A DNA stretch of 55,328 nucleotides. Origin: an uncultured Clostridia bacterium (GTDB taxonomy: Bacteria; Bacillota; Clostridia; Oscillospirales; Acutalibacteraceae). The position numbers were made by a program, and so were the translations under genes. This document shows positions 33,607-42,211 of this stretch, in pieces. A model generated the notes under the pieces. It worked only from the letters and a program-made list of their open reading frames with translations. It was not told where the DNA came from and did not search any database. Where the stretch lies: positions 1 through 55,328 of the forward strand of contig CAJFPJ010000057.1 of assembly GCA_904399395.1 (NCBI GenBank), given 5' to 3'. Numbering within the stretch: position 1 is the first letter of the stretch; each line of letters begins with the position of its first letter.

Positions 33607-33644
33607 AAAAGCCGAGAGAGGTTCACGCCTTCTTTCGGCTTTTA
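33607..33644 (+). terminator. terminator after PH-domain gene
   Basis: AAAAGCCGA and TCGGCTTTT form a stem around a 20-base loop; the final TTTT gives a short U-run. Confidence 0.6.
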
Positions 33645-33760
33645 CCATATGCTCCCGAGAAAGTATTTTTTGAATTATAATAAGTAATCAGAATGTTTGT
33701 AGACAATTTTGCCGAGTTGCAGATTCACACATCGGCACGCAACGAAAGGAACTGTTCAGC

Positions 33761-34213
33761 ATGCAATATACACTTTACCATCACAGAGCGCAGTATTACG
33801 AAACCGATCAGATGGGAATTGTTCATCATTCCAATTATATCCGTTGGTTCGAGGAAGCCAGAGTGGATTTAATGGAACAAATCGGTTTTGGCTATAAAAA
33901 AATGGAAGAGCATGGAATCGGCAGCCCCGTCCTTTCTGTCTCCTGCCGATACCGGAGTATGACTCATTTTTTCGATGATGTTATCATCCTGCCAAAGGTA
34001 GAAATCTATACAGGGGTAAAGCTCTCTCTTTCCTATAAGGTTCTGGATGCCACCACCCGGGAACTTCGTGCAGAAGGGGAAAGCAGCCACTGCTTTCTAA
34101 ACCGAGATGGAAGACCCGTCTCACTGAAGAAAACTCTTCCCCATATCCATCTGCTTTTTTCTTCTGTAGCAGGAAAAGAACTGGAGGGACTAGAGTTAGA
34201 AAACTCTCAATGA
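33761..34213 (+). CDS. hotdog-fold acyl-CoA thioesterase (YbgC/FadM-like)
   Basis: A 150-residue 4HBT-family thioesterase that hydrolyses acyl-CoA or acyl-ACP in the cytoplasm. The catalytic-type motif is YYETDQMGIVHHSNYIRWFEEAR, with the aspartate in TDQMG expected to be the active residue. The second half has the usual SCRYRSMTHFFDDVII strand. Family members act on short- to medium-chain or aromatic acyl groups; the substrate is not visible here. AAAGGA precedes the ATG at a somewhat long distance. Confidence 0.85.
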   Translation: MQYTLYHHRAQYYETDQMGIVHHSNYIRWFEEARVDLMEQIGFGYKKMEEHGIGSPVLSVSCRYRSMTHFFDDVIILPKVEIYTGVKLSLSYKVLDATTRELRAEGESSHCFLNRDGRPVSLKKTLPHIHLLFSSVAGKELEGLELENSQ

Positions 34214-34256
34214 TCTTGTATCTTATATCGGAACCGATTAATGAAAACAGGAGGCT

Positions 34257-34272
34257 CGCGGCGCCACCCGGA
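34257..34272 (+). repeat. left arm of an imperfect inverted repeat flanking the recombinase
   Basis: Contains GCGGCGCCACCCGG. A closely matching GCGGCGCCGCCTGG occurs in opposite orientation at about 35037-35052, on the other side of the serine recombinase gene. Confidence 0.4.
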
Positions 34273-34347
34273 ACCGGTAATACCGGCCATGGGAATTTGT
34301 TTTAGGTATCACCGGCCGTTTCGGATTTCTATGGATAAACGGCCGGT
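34273..34347. repeat. cluster of CCGG-rich palindromes
   Basis: Two hairpins: CCGGT-AAT-ACCGG (34273-34285) and an 11-base stem ACCGGCCGTTT/AAACGGCCGGT (34311-34347). No U-run follows on either strand, so they are not ordinary terminators; they lie next to the recombinase gene. Confidence 0.55.
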
Positions 34348-34414
34348 CAAGGAAAAAAACGCAAAGCCTTTTTCATAATACATACCTTCATATATGTAAA
34401 AATTTTTCCATTCC

Positions 34415-35008
34415 CTATTTTCCCCGCACCCAGCGCAAAAAGGTATCCTGAGCTATCGAGAGCCTTACCGCCGCTTCCCGGGAGCTAAGACGTCTCGAGA
34501 GCCATTCCTCCCGAAGAACATAGAATTCCTCCGGAATCGGTTTTCTGGGCCTTCCAAAACGGACGCCCCTGGCCTTGGCCGCCGCTATGCCTTCCGCCTG
34601 CCTCTGGCGTATATTTTCCCTTTCGGCCTGCGCCACATATGAAAGAAGCTGCAAGACTATATCCGCAATCAGCGTGCCTGTAAGATCCCTATTTCTGCGC
34701 GTATCCAGAAGAGGCATATCCAAAACAACAATGTCTGCCTGCTTCTCTTTTGTGACAACGCGCCACTGCTCTAAAATCTCCACATAATTTCTACCCAGTC
34801 GGTCAATGCTTTTGACCACCAGAACGTCTCCCTCCCGCAATTTTTTCAATAGTCTTTTATACTGAGGCCTGTTGAAATCCTTGCCGCTGAGTTTATCTAT
34901 GTAGATCTTCTTCGGCGGAATCTGAAATTCCCGTAAAGCGATCAGCTGGCGCTCCTCATTTTGTTCCTTTGTGGATACGCGGACGTACCCATATATCTGA
35001 CTTTCCAT
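34415..35008 (-). CDS. small serine recombinase (resolvase/invertase family)
   Basis: A 197-residue site-specific recombinase. The catalytic serine is Ser12 in YGYVRVSTKEQ. The resolvase core (about 5-140) includes DRLGRNYVEI and LLSYVAQAERENIRQRQAEGI; a C-terminal helix-turn-helix (LSSREAAVRLSIAQDTFLRWV) binds DNA. The size fits Tn3-type resolvases and Hin/Pin-type invertases rather than large serine integrases. The ATG at 35008 follows GGAGG at nine bases; a GTG at 35014 is possible. No transposase is next to it. Imperfect inverted repeats lie on both sides, which may be the crossover or binding sites of an invertible or mobile unit. Confidence 0.85.
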   Translation of the reverse strand: MESQIYGYVRVSTKEQNEERQLIALREFQIPPKKIYIDKLSGKDFNRPQYKRLLKKLREGDVLVVKSIDRLGRNYVEILEQWRVVTKEKQADIVVLDMPLLDTRRNRDLTGTLIADIVLQLLSYVAQAERENIRQRQAEGIAAAKARGVRFGRPRKPIPEEFYVLREEWLSRRLSSREAAVRLSIAQDTFLRWVRGK

Positions 35009-35036
35009 ATACACTCGCCTCCGTTATATTACAACC

Positions 35037-35052
35037 CAGGCGGCGCCGCTTC
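35037..35052 (-). repeat. right arm of an imperfect inverted repeat flanking the recombinase
   Basis: Read on the minus strand it holds GCGGCGCCGCCTGG, 12 of 14 bases matching the left arm at 34257-34272 in the opposite orientation. Confidence 0.4.
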
Positions 35053-35158
35053 TGCTATTGTACCCAAGAAAGGCAACAGACGGAATCATTTCAGTAAAAT
35101 ATTGAAAAAATTTCACATTTTCGCGTATAGATTCCCCCAAATAATCCAGATATAGAAG

Positions 35159-35191
35159 AAACCCGACAGATTTTTCCACTCTGCCGGGTTT
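35159..35191 (-). terminator. terminator of the serine hydrolase gene
   Basis: Twelve-base stem AAACCCGACAGA/TCTGCCGGGTTT with one wobble; the minus strand continues TTTCTTCT. Confidence 0.7.
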
Positions 35192-35243
35192 CCTTATTCC
35201 ACGTGAAAAAAACGCACTATAGAAAGGGATATTTTTTCACCTG

Positions 35244-36416
35244 CTACATTCCTGCGAACAACATATTTTTTAAACGGCGCGTCATGGGTGTGACACCTGA
35301 ATCGGTTTTCTGATACATAAATAGGAAAGTCATAGCATCCTGCGGGGAGTTGAGGAAATAAGGCCCTAACCAGCCATCCCATCCATATTCGTCACGGCTC
35401 CCATTGAGGATGGCCAAACCCGGATCCCGCAGCACCCGCATCAGATTACCGTAGGTATAGCCGGAAAGGCCTGGCCACAGGTCAAAATCTGCCTGTTGCG
35501 CCCGAGTAAGGCCACAGGAGGTCATATACTTTACCGTCCTTGGAGAAAGAATCCGCTCTCCCTCCAATTCACCTTCCTGAAGGAGCATCCTGCCAAAGCG
35601 CATATAATCGTCTATTGTGGTGAAAAGGCCTGCTCCACCCGATTCAAAGGCGGGAGGCTCTATTTTTTCTCTGAAAATTCCAAGGTGGTGCCCGTCATAC
35701 CTTCGCAGACCTTCCGGCGTTTTCGTATACACTTTTGAAAGCCTTTCCTGTTTTTCTGCAGGCACATAAAAATCTGTATCCTGCATATGGAGTGGCTTAA
35801 AGAAATATTCCCTTAAAAATTCCCCAAATCGTTTCCCGGAGGCTACTTCTACCACTGCTCCCAGCACATCCGCAGAGGTTCCATACATCCAATGCTCTCC
35901 CGGGTGGAAAGAAAGGGCGCAGCTCCCCACACGGTTTGCAAATTCCTGGGTAGTCATGGGATTTTCCCCCATAGCGCGGTTTTCCAATTCGCGAAAGACC
36001 ACATCTGCTTCCCGGGCCGGGCGGCTTTCCATTCCGTTATATGGCAAGCCAGAGGTCATGGATAGCAGGTCATGCAAAGTGCACTCCCGATGAACAGGTA
36101 CATCCCTTTCTCCCTCTGCAACCCTTTGGCTGTGAAAACCGGGCAGATATTGGGAGACCGGATCCTGAAGATCAATTTTCCCCATCTCAAATAATTTCAT
36201 GACGGCTGCGGCCGTCACAGGCTTCGACATGGAATATAGGCTGAAAATCGTATCTCTTCGTATGGGTTTCCCGGCTTCCAAATCTGCAAAACCTGTTTCA
36301 AAATAGGCTTCTTCCACCCCTTGCCGATACAACAGAAAATTTGCTCCGGCAATTTCTCCTTCTTCCACGCAGTTGCGCAGATATTCCTCCATTCTATGCA
36401 GATACACTTCTTCCAT
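35244..36416 (-). CDS. serine hydrolase, class C beta-lactamase-like (CubicO family)
   Basis: A 390-residue penicillin-binding/beta-lactamase-fold hydrolase. The nucleophile motif SxxK is SMSK in LYSMSKPVTAAAVMKLFE, near residue 70. The second motif is YGTSADVLG, with Tyr as general base candidate; a later HxG-like motif is less clear. There is no signal peptide, so it is probably cytoplasmic and acts as an esterase or peptidase rather than a secreted resistance enzyme. The ATG at 36416 follows GAGGAGG; the ATG at 36434 overlaps that ribosome site. Confidence 0.87.
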   Translation of the reverse strand: MEEVYLHRMEEYLRNCVEEGEIAGANFLLYRQGVEEAYFETGFADLEAGKPIRRDTIFSLYSMSKPVTAAAVMKLFEMGKIDLQDPVSQYLPGFHSQRVAEGERDVPVHRECTLHDLLSMTSGLPYNGMESRPAREADVVFRELENRAMGENPMTTQEFANRVGSCALSFHPGEHWMYGTSADVLGAVVEVASGKRFGEFLREYFFKPLHMQDTDFYVPAEKQERLSKVYTKTPEGLRRYDGHHLGIFREKIEPPAFESGGAGLFTTIDDYMRFGRMLLQEGELEGERILSPRTVKYMTSCGLTRAQQADFDLWPGLSGYTYGNLMRVLRDPGLAILNGSRDEYGWDGWLGPYFLNSPQDAMTFLFMYQKTDSGVTPMTRRLKNMLFAGM

Positions 36417-36628
36417 TTGAACAATCCTCCTCATATCTCATCAGATCGGCGTTTTGCATTTTGGGCAGGCGTTCTATCCTGCCAGCAATATAAGGGAGAT
36501 TTCTCTTTTCCGGTTCATCTCTCCGAACGCTTTGCTTTTCATATTTACCTTAGCATATACAACATTCCCATGCAAGCGTCTTTTTTCGCTATATTTTGCA
36601 ACCCGATCATCTTTTTCATCCAGTTTTC

Positions 36629-36657
36629 TTGTGCTTTTTAGAAAAATATGCTACTGT
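36629..36657 (+). promoter_or_regulatory. possible promoter of the GH51 gene
   Basis: TTGTGC (36629-36634), 17-base spacer, TACTGT (36652-36657). Confidence 0.45.
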
Positions 36658-36712
36658 ATAGGCACACACACCGGCATTGCCGGCCCACAAAAACATATGG
36701 GAGGAATCCAAA

Positions 36713-38683
36713 ATGAAGCTTCACGTTTCCGAAAAACGCGGCGTTCCCATTGCACCGGGGATGATCGGCTTGTTTTTCGAGGACATCAACTATGCAGCGG
36801 ACGGCGGCCTCTATGCCGAAATGATCGAAAACCGTTCTTTTGAGTTTGTGGAGGCCAGGGGCAGTCATAGGGATTATTACACCACTTATGACGGAGGATA
36901 CGGCTGGAAGCCTTATCCGGAAGACTGCGGTGCCTGCATGGAATTTGTTTCCGGCAGCCCTCTCTACGAAACCAGTCCCCACTACCTTCGCTTCACAGCC
37001 GGAAAAGCAGGCAAAGGCTTTTCCAACAAGGCTTACAGAGGTATTTTTTTGAAAAAAGGTATGGAGTATAGGGTCTCTTTCTATGCCCGGATGGCACACT
37101 ATCAGGGGAATCTAGAGGTTTCTGTCCGAAAAGACGGAAAAACGGTTGCCTCTGCAAAAGTAGAATGCATCCATGCTCCAGAAGGTGAGTGGCAGAAATG
37201 GAATCGGTATGAGACAGTGCTCCGCGCCGATGAAGATACTGCAAACGCCCTTTTTGTCATCACACTGGAAGAACCCGGCTGTGTGGAATTTGATCATATC
37301 TCCATGATGCCTGGGGATGCCGTAGCCGGAATCTTCCGCAAGGATCTGTTTGAAAAGCTTAAGGGACTAAAGCCCGGCTTCCTCCGTTTCCCGGGCGGTT
37401 GCATCATCGAAGGGAATACCCTTTCCAACCGTTACCGCTTTAAGGACAGTCTCGGCACGCCGGAAAGCCGTAAAAGCAACTGGAACCGCTGGGCTGTGCA
37501 TGAAAACGGCCCGGAAAACAACTGTCACAGCATTTATTCCCATTATAACCAGACTCTGGGCCTTGGCTATTATGAGTATTTTCTACTCTGTGAGCTGATT
37601 GGGGCCAAACCCCTCCCCGTTCTCAGCGTAGGGCTTGCCTGTCAGTATATGTCCTGCGAGCTGGTTCCTATAGACAGCCCTGAGTTCCAGGAATTCATTC
37701 AGGATGCTCTGGATTTGATCGAATTTGCCAACGGAGGCACGGAAACCCGTTGGGGCGCTTTGCGGGCAGAAATGGGGCACCCCGCTCCCTTTGGCCTTAC
37801 TCTCCTGGGGATTGGGAACGAGCAGTGGCAAACAGAAAAGGCGGATTTCTTCCAGCGCTATATAGCTTTTGAAAAGGCCATTCACGCAAAGCATCCGGAA
37901 ATTCAGCTCATAGGCTCCGCCGGGCCGGACATCACCTCAGAGCGCTATACCGCAGCATGGGAGTTCTATCGGCAGGAGTGTCCTAAACACGAGAATTTTG
38001 TATATGCTCTGGATGAGCATTATTATGTTAAGCCCCAGTGGTTCTATGAACATACCGATTTCTATGACAACTATTCACGGGATATCAAGGTCTTTTCCGG
38101 CGAATATGCAGCCCATCCTGTTAACGGAATGAACCGTCCTGAAGCCAATACTCTGGGTGGTGCTCTGGCAGAAGCCGCATTCCTCACTGGCGTGGAGCGC
38201 AATGCGGATGTAGTCGTGCTGGCCTCTTATGCGCCACTTTTTGCCCGCATCGGCTATACCCAGTGGTCCCCCGATCTGATCTGGTTTGACGAGACCACGG
38301 CCTATGGCAGCCCCAGCTATTACGTGCAGAAAATGTACGGCGAAAATATGGGTACCGTCACTTTGGATACAGAAGGCCAGGAAAAACTTCTCCGTCAGGA
38401 GGGCGTTTACTATTCTGCCAGCCTGGATGAAAACTCCCAGGAAATCATTCTGAAAATTGTTAACAGCACCGAGGAAACGAAAACCATTTCTGTTGATTTT
38501 GCCTCCGGCTGGAAGCTGAACGGAAATATGAAGGTTACACGCCTTCATGGCGGCAGCAAAGAAGATTACAACACAGTGGATTTCCCCGAAAAGATATCTG
38601 CCAAAACAGAAGAGACTCTTTTCAAAGGCGAGATCAGCCTTGACGCAAATACATTTCTGGTAGCACGCTTCTCTCTTGCATAA
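36713..38683 (+). CDS. GH51 alpha-L-arabinofuranosidase
   Basis: A 656-residue intracellular-type glycosidase that removes arabinofuranosyl side chains from arabinoxylan or arabinan oligosaccharides. It opens with the GH51 signature IAPGMIGLFFEDINYAADGG, has a CBM-like beta-sandwich insert (about 85-200), and then the TIM barrel with FPGGCIIEGN. The acid/base is Glu370 in GIGNEQW and the nucleophile Glu464 in FSGEYAAHP. A C-terminal beta-sandwich completes the fold. No signal peptide is present, so substrates must be imported. The ATG at 36713 follows GGGAGG; the open frame reaches back to 36677. Confidence 0.94.
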   Translation: MKLHVSEKRGVPIAPGMIGLFFEDINYAADGGLYAEMIENRSFEFVEARGSHRDYYTTYDGGYGWKPYPEDCGACMEFVSGSPLYETSPHYLRFTAGKAGKGFSNKAYRGIFLKKGMEYRVSFYARMAHYQGNLEVSVRKDGKTVASAKVECIHAPEGEWQKWNRYETVLRADEDTANALFVITLEEPGCVEFDHISMMPGDAVAGIFRKDLFEKLKGLKPGFLRFPGGCIIEGNTLSNRYRFKDSLGTPESRKSNWNRWAVHENGPENNCHSIYSHYNQTLGLGYYEYFLLCELIGAKPLPVLSVGLACQYMSCELVPIDSPEFQEFIQDALDLIEFANGGTETRWGALRAEMGHPAPFGLTLLGIGNEQWQTEKADFFQRYIAFEKAIHAKHPEIQLIGSAGPDITSERYTAAWEFYRQECPKHENFVYALDEHYYVKPQWFYEHTDFYDNYSRDIKVFSGEYAAHPVNGMNRPEANTLGGALAEAAFLTGVERNADVVVLASYAPLFARIGYTQWSPDLIWFDETTAYGSPSYYVQKMYGENMGTVTLDTEGQEKLLRQEGVYYSASLDENSQEIILKIVNSTEETKTISVDFASGWKLNGNMKVTRLHGGSKEDYNTVDFPEKISAKTEETLFKGEISLDANTFLVARFSLA

Positions 38684-38699
38684 ACTTCATTCATTTTCT

Positions 38700-38734
38700 A
38701 AAACGCACGGAGTCCTTAAAACTCCGTGCGTTTT
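38700..38734 (+). terminator. terminator after GH51 gene
   Basis: Fourteen-base perfect stem (AAAACGCACGGAGT and its complement) around a seven-base loop, ending in TTTT. Confidence 0.85.
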
Positions 38735-38803
38735 GCATCTTCGGTATATGTGAATATTGTTAACAAAAGGAACTATATCCTATACACATCTGCAAATATA
38801 CGG

Positions 38804-38809
38804 TATACT
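38804..38809 (+). promoter_or_regulatory. possible -10 element of the small membrane protein gene
   Basis: TATACTG in a context shared with other promoters of the window; no convincing -35 box at 16-18 bases. Confidence 0.4.
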
Positions 38810-38891
38810 GGTTTTAGAATCATCAGATAGAATTTTTACCAACCGGTTTTCCGAAAGCTACTGACTAGTTACAACAGAGGAGAAAGTACGT

Positions 38892-39383
38892 ATGAACGAA
38901 AAGCTGCAAGAATTTTTTATACAAGAGGAAAATTCCCGTAATCTGGAAAAACAAAAACAGAGGAACCAACATCTTGTGGATCTGGGGCTCTATGAAAAGG
39001 TCTATTCCGGCAAACAGGAATGCTCAGAGGAATACCCTTTTATAGATGGAGAGGGAAACACCTATAAAAAAGTAGGGATAAATGTCACCGACGAAGAATA
39101 CCGCAAAATTTGCGAATATGCTCCGCTGGAGAATACCGAGCCATCTCATGCCAATACACTCAGCAAGGCACTGAACGTCCTCGCCGTATTGCTCATCATT
39201 GCCGGCGTGATCATTGGTCTTGCCCTAGGCACGCAGGAAATAGAAAGCGAGTACTATTATTCCAGAACAGTATTTTCATTTGCGTTGGCGCTCCCCTACT
39301 GGGCAGGTGGAATTATTTCTGGCGCTATTTTTCTGGCTTTTGCGGAAATTATCCGCTTGCTGGACAAAATCTCAAAAAAATAA
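38892..39383 (+). CDS. small membrane protein of unknown function
   Basis: A 163-residue protein. The first 95 residues are charged and soluble (KLQEFFIQEENSRNLEKQKQ and a VTDEEYRKICEYAPLE motif), followed by two transmembrane helices at about 98-118 (ALNVLAVLLIIAGVIIGLAL) and 130-155. The motif FIDGEGNTYKKVGINVTDEEYRKI suggests a repeated small domain of unknown role. GAGGAGA precedes the ATG. It is monocistronic and ends before a strong hairpin terminator. I do not recognise the family. Confidence 0.7.
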   Translation: MNEKLQEFFIQEENSRNLEKQKQRNQHLVDLGLYEKVYSGKQECSEEYPFIDGEGNTYKKVGINVTDEEYRKICEYAPLENTEPSHANTLSKALNVLAVLLIIAGVIIGLALGTQEIESEYYYSRTVFSFALALPYWAGGIISGAIFLAFAEIIRLLDKISKK

Positions 39384-39401
39384 ATATGCAGCCATATAGA
39401 A

Positions 39402-39432
39402 AGCAGCCTCGGAACCATGTTCCGGGGCTGCT
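39402..39432 (+). terminator. terminator after the small membrane protein gene
   Basis: AGCAGCC...GGCTGCT stem with inner GGAAC/GTTCC and a TTTTTTT run; xpt converges from the other side. Confidence 0.85.
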
Positions 39433-39453
39433 TTTTTTACTGAATCAGAAGGC

Positions 39454-40029
39454 TTATTCTGCAAATATAACCTTATCCTCTGCAATATCAGAGACAACGG
39501 CCAAAGATTCAATGCGTATCCCTTTCTCTCTCAGCCTTTTGCCCCCATCCTGGAATCCCTTCTCGATCACAATACCGCATCCAATAAGCTTTGCTCCTGA
39601 TTCGCCTACAATCTTTAAAAGCCCTTCAAGAGCCTGCCCCTTCGCCAAAAAATCATCCACAATCAAAACCCGGTCCTGAGGCTTCAGATATTTCTGAGAA
39701 ACCTGAATTTCATATGTACTCCCTCTGGTGAAAGAATGAACCTGCGCCGTATACAGTTCCCCATCCAGATTGCGGGATTTAGTTTTTTTCGCAAAAACTA
39801 CAGGTACATTTCCAAAATGCTGAGCTGTAATTGCTGCAATGCCGATTCCAGACGCTTCGATAGTAAGAAGCTTTGTTATCTCTTCCTCTGCAAAGCGATG
39901 GCTGAACTCTTTTCCAATGGCATTTAAGAGGGAAATATCCATCTGGTGGTTCAGAAAACTATCCACTTTAAGAACGCCACCTTCCGCCGCACGGCCCTCT
40001 TCCAGAATTCTCTGCTTTAAAAGCTCCAT
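39454..40029 (-). CDS. xpt: xanthine phosphoribosyltransferase
   Basis: A 191-residue type I phosphoribosyltransferase that salvages xanthine to XMP. The PRPP-binding loop is VLIVDDFLAKGQAL (Asp-Asp followed by the loop), and the N-terminal LNHQMDISLLNAIG plus LTIEASGIGIAA match Xpt. TGGAGGAA precedes the ATG. There is no purine riboswitch in the short gap upstream; it lies 72 bases after the zinc-ribbon/TPR gene on the same strand and may be co-transcribed with it. Confidence 0.93.
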   Translation of the reverse strand: MELLKQRILEEGRAAEGGVLKVDSFLNHQMDISLLNAIGKEFSHRFAEEEITKLLTIEASGIGIAAITAQHFGNVPVVFAKKTKSRNLDGELYTAQVHSFTRGSTYEIQVSQKYLKPQDRVLIVDDFLAKGQALEGLLKIVGESGAKLIGCGIVIEKGFQDGGKRLREKGIRIESLAVVSDIAEDKVIFAE

Positions 40030-40101
40030 GTTTCATTCCTCCATAACGGGCTTTGGAGCCCTCCTAATTTCTTTTTGCAGTTTTCCAATAAGAGCTCGCA
40101 A

Positions 40102-41892
40102 TTAATAGGAATAGAGAAGCTCTGCTTCTCCTGAGGCTATATTTTTGCGGTAAACTTCCGTGGAAATCCGCTGAAATCCCGGGCGCCATCCCATATCCAA
40201 GTCTAAATGTCTTTCCGCCGTAATAACGGTAAAATACATATATTCCTTTGAAAGATCCATAGATTCGATCCAGGAACATTGTTCTCCCTCAGAAGCCTCT
40301 CCCAAAGATCCCTGCGTGTATCCTTCTTTGGCAGCAATCAACTGGACAGGCTCTCCGGAAAGCCCCTGATATACCCAATAATTTCCTTCCTCATCAGAAA
40401 AAGCTCTTTCCGCAGGGCCAAGAGGTTTATCCACCGTTTCCGTATCCCCTGTTTCCAAATTCATGCAAAGGGAAGAAGTAGCGCCAGTGGGCGTATCCGC
40501 GCCTGGATAGACATTTGCTCCGCTCAGACTAGAATCCGTATTATATAAAAGCATTGGGATTCCATTTTCTTCATACACGTAGAACAGGGAAGAAGCAGCC
40601 TCTGTGATTTCTTCGAAGCCGGAACCATCTAAATTAGCAGCATAGATCCGTCCCTCTTGAAGGAACATTCCCGTTCCCCCATATATACCAAAAAAGAAAT
40701 ACACTGTATCGTCAACTGTCTGCACTGTAAAGGCGGGGCCGCCCATATTGCTCCACTGAGCAATAGAAAAAGAAGCCAATGTTCGCTGGCCGGAACCATC
40801 CAGTTCCACAGCGTCCAGCCGGGCTGCGTTCCCCTCGTTTTCAGAAACCCAGTAAATGAGAGTACCTTCTGAAAGGCTAAGAAAATTTCCATAGGTCAGG
40901 CTGGTCCGGTTCCCCGCGGGATCCACACTTTGAATCTCACCATTTAAGGAAACAATAAGCAAATTCTGCTCAACATCCGCAGCAAGAAGGCTCCCATCCA
41001 TAGACTGAAAATCCCCGCCATTCAAATCTACGGAACAGACTTTCGCACTATGTGAAGCATCTGCTGGTTGCGTAAAATAAATCCGCCCAGAAAGCAAAAG
41101 TATGCCCCCGTTTCCCCGGCCGGTATAGAGTATTTTCGTATCTCCTTCCGGGGACATGCACACCAGACTGTTCTCTGTTTCCGTTACGGGAGTAAAATTC
41201 CCCATCAAACCTTCTTGCTCAAAGCTATCTTCCGTATATTGCCAATAGTATACATTTCCATTATTTTCTATAAAAGCTTCAGGAAAAATTTGCCTTGTAG
41301 CTTCTTCTTCCGGTTGTTCCTCTGGTTCTTCCTCTTTCCCTGTGTTCTCCTCCAGAAGTTCTTTTACTTCCTCCTGCTTATTCGCAATTTCTGAAGAACC
41401 GCCCGTAGCTTCATAGCCCTGATTCAGGATATCCTGCGCCTCCGTATATTTCTCTTGAGCTATATACGCATCCGCCAAAAGGAGATAAGGCTCTGGATTT
41501 TTGGGATCGATTTCTACAGCAGCCTGCAGCGCTATTACTGCCTCTTCATAGTTCATCTCATTCAGGTATTTTTCCCCCAGGGAAAGTTGCTCATGAAAAC
41601 GGTTTCCCTGATAAGCATTCCATCCAAAAATGACCCCAATGACTGCGCCAGCCACTAACACCACAGCCACAAGGATTCCCGTTATGACTAGTCCCTTTCG
41701 TTTTTTAGGCGGTTTTCCTTCCGTTTCCGGCCTGTATACCTGATTGGAAGCATATTGTTCAGATGGAACCGGAGGAAGCGTATTCCTTTCATCTTCTTGA
41801 AGAGAACTATGTTTCTCACCCAGCCCGGTTCCGCAAAAAAGGCAAAAATTGGCATCATCCGGGTTGTTCCCACCGCATTTTTTACAGATCAT
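40102..41892 (-). CDS. membrane protein with zinc ribbon, TPR and propeller-like domain
   Basis: A 596-residue protein. Residues 1-25 form a zinc ribbon (CKKCGG...CLFCG). A linker leads to one transmembrane helix (about 69-91, GLVITGILVAVVLVAGAVIGVIF). Outside the membrane two TPR-like repeats (FHEQLSLGEKYLNEMNYEEAVIALQAAVEIDPKNPEPYLLLADAYIAQEKY) precede an acidic linker and a propeller-like domain with strands such as GNVYYWQY, RIYFTQPADASHSAKVCSVDLNGG and GRIYAANLDGSG, resembling DUF5050. This layout of cytoplasmic ribbon, helix and external repeat domain recurs in Clostridia; the role is unknown. It shares the membrane-anchored propeller plan of the 6.8-10.8 kb proteins. Confidence 0.83.
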   Translation of the reverse strand: MICKKCGGNNPDDANFCLFCGTGLGEKHSSLQEDERNTLPPVPSEQYASNQVYRPETEGKPPKKRKGLVITGILVAVVLVAGAVIGVIFGWNAYQGNRFHEQLSLGEKYLNEMNYEEAVIALQAAVEIDPKNPEPYLLLADAYIAQEKYTEAQDILNQGYEATGGSSEIANKQEEVKELLEENTGKEEEPEEQPEEEATRQIFPEAFIENNGNVYYWQYTEDSFEQEGLMGNFTPVTETENSLVCMSPEGDTKILYTGRGNGGILLLSGRIYFTQPADASHSAKVCSVDLNGGDFQSMDGSLLAADVEQNLLIVSLNGEIQSVDPAGNRTSLTYGNFLSLSEGTLIYWVSENEGNAARLDAVELDGSGQRTLASFSIAQWSNMGGPAFTVQTVDDTVYFFFGIYGGTGMFLQEGRIYAANLDGSGFEEITEAASSLFYVYEENGIPMLLYNTDSSLSGANVYPGADTPTGATSSLCMNLETGDTETVDKPLGPAERAFSDEEGNYWVYQGLSGEPVQLIAAKEGYTQGSLGEASEGEQCSWIESMDLSKEYMYFTVITAERHLDLDMGWRPGFQRISTEVYRKNIASGEAELLYSY

Positions 41893-41954
41893 GGCATATC
41901 TTCCTTTCTATGAAATACTCTATTTCAGATTTCTTCAGTCTGTCCTAGCGTTTT

Positions 41955-41960
41955 ATTATA
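41955..41960 (-). promoter_or_regulatory. possible -10 element for the zinc-ribbon/TPR gene
   Basis: Minus strand TATAAT 62 bases upstream of the start codon, without a good -35. The rest of 41961-42150 is AT-rich with no feature I can name. Confidence 0.4.
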
Positions 41961-42150
41961 CAAGAAAATCTCTAAAAAAGCTATGTGCTCATCAATGCCC
42001 GCAGAAAGAGTTTTATTATTTACAATCTAAACAGGCCAGTTTTTCGAAATCAATATACAGCATACGACTTCTCTAATCTTTAGATTTTTATCCTTTTTTG
42101 GTGAGATATGGATAAAACTTGCCTACTTTTGTGGATTTCCATCCTAACCC

Positions 42151-42179
42151 TTGCATTACAGATATCATTTTTGTATAAT
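42151..42179 (+). promoter_or_regulatory. promoter of the GH5-like gene
   Basis: TTGCAT (42151-42156), 17-base spacer, perfect TATAAT (42174-42179), just 32 bases before the start codon. Confidence 0.75.
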
Positions 42180-42211
42180 AAGCCTATTCTTTATTAGAAG
42201 GAGGAGTTTTC

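Noticed and set aside
39454-40101. Purine riboswitch upstream of xpt
   Set aside because: The 72-base gap lacks the conserved TATA/CCTA-type loops of guanine riboswitches and the upstream gene is on the same strand.
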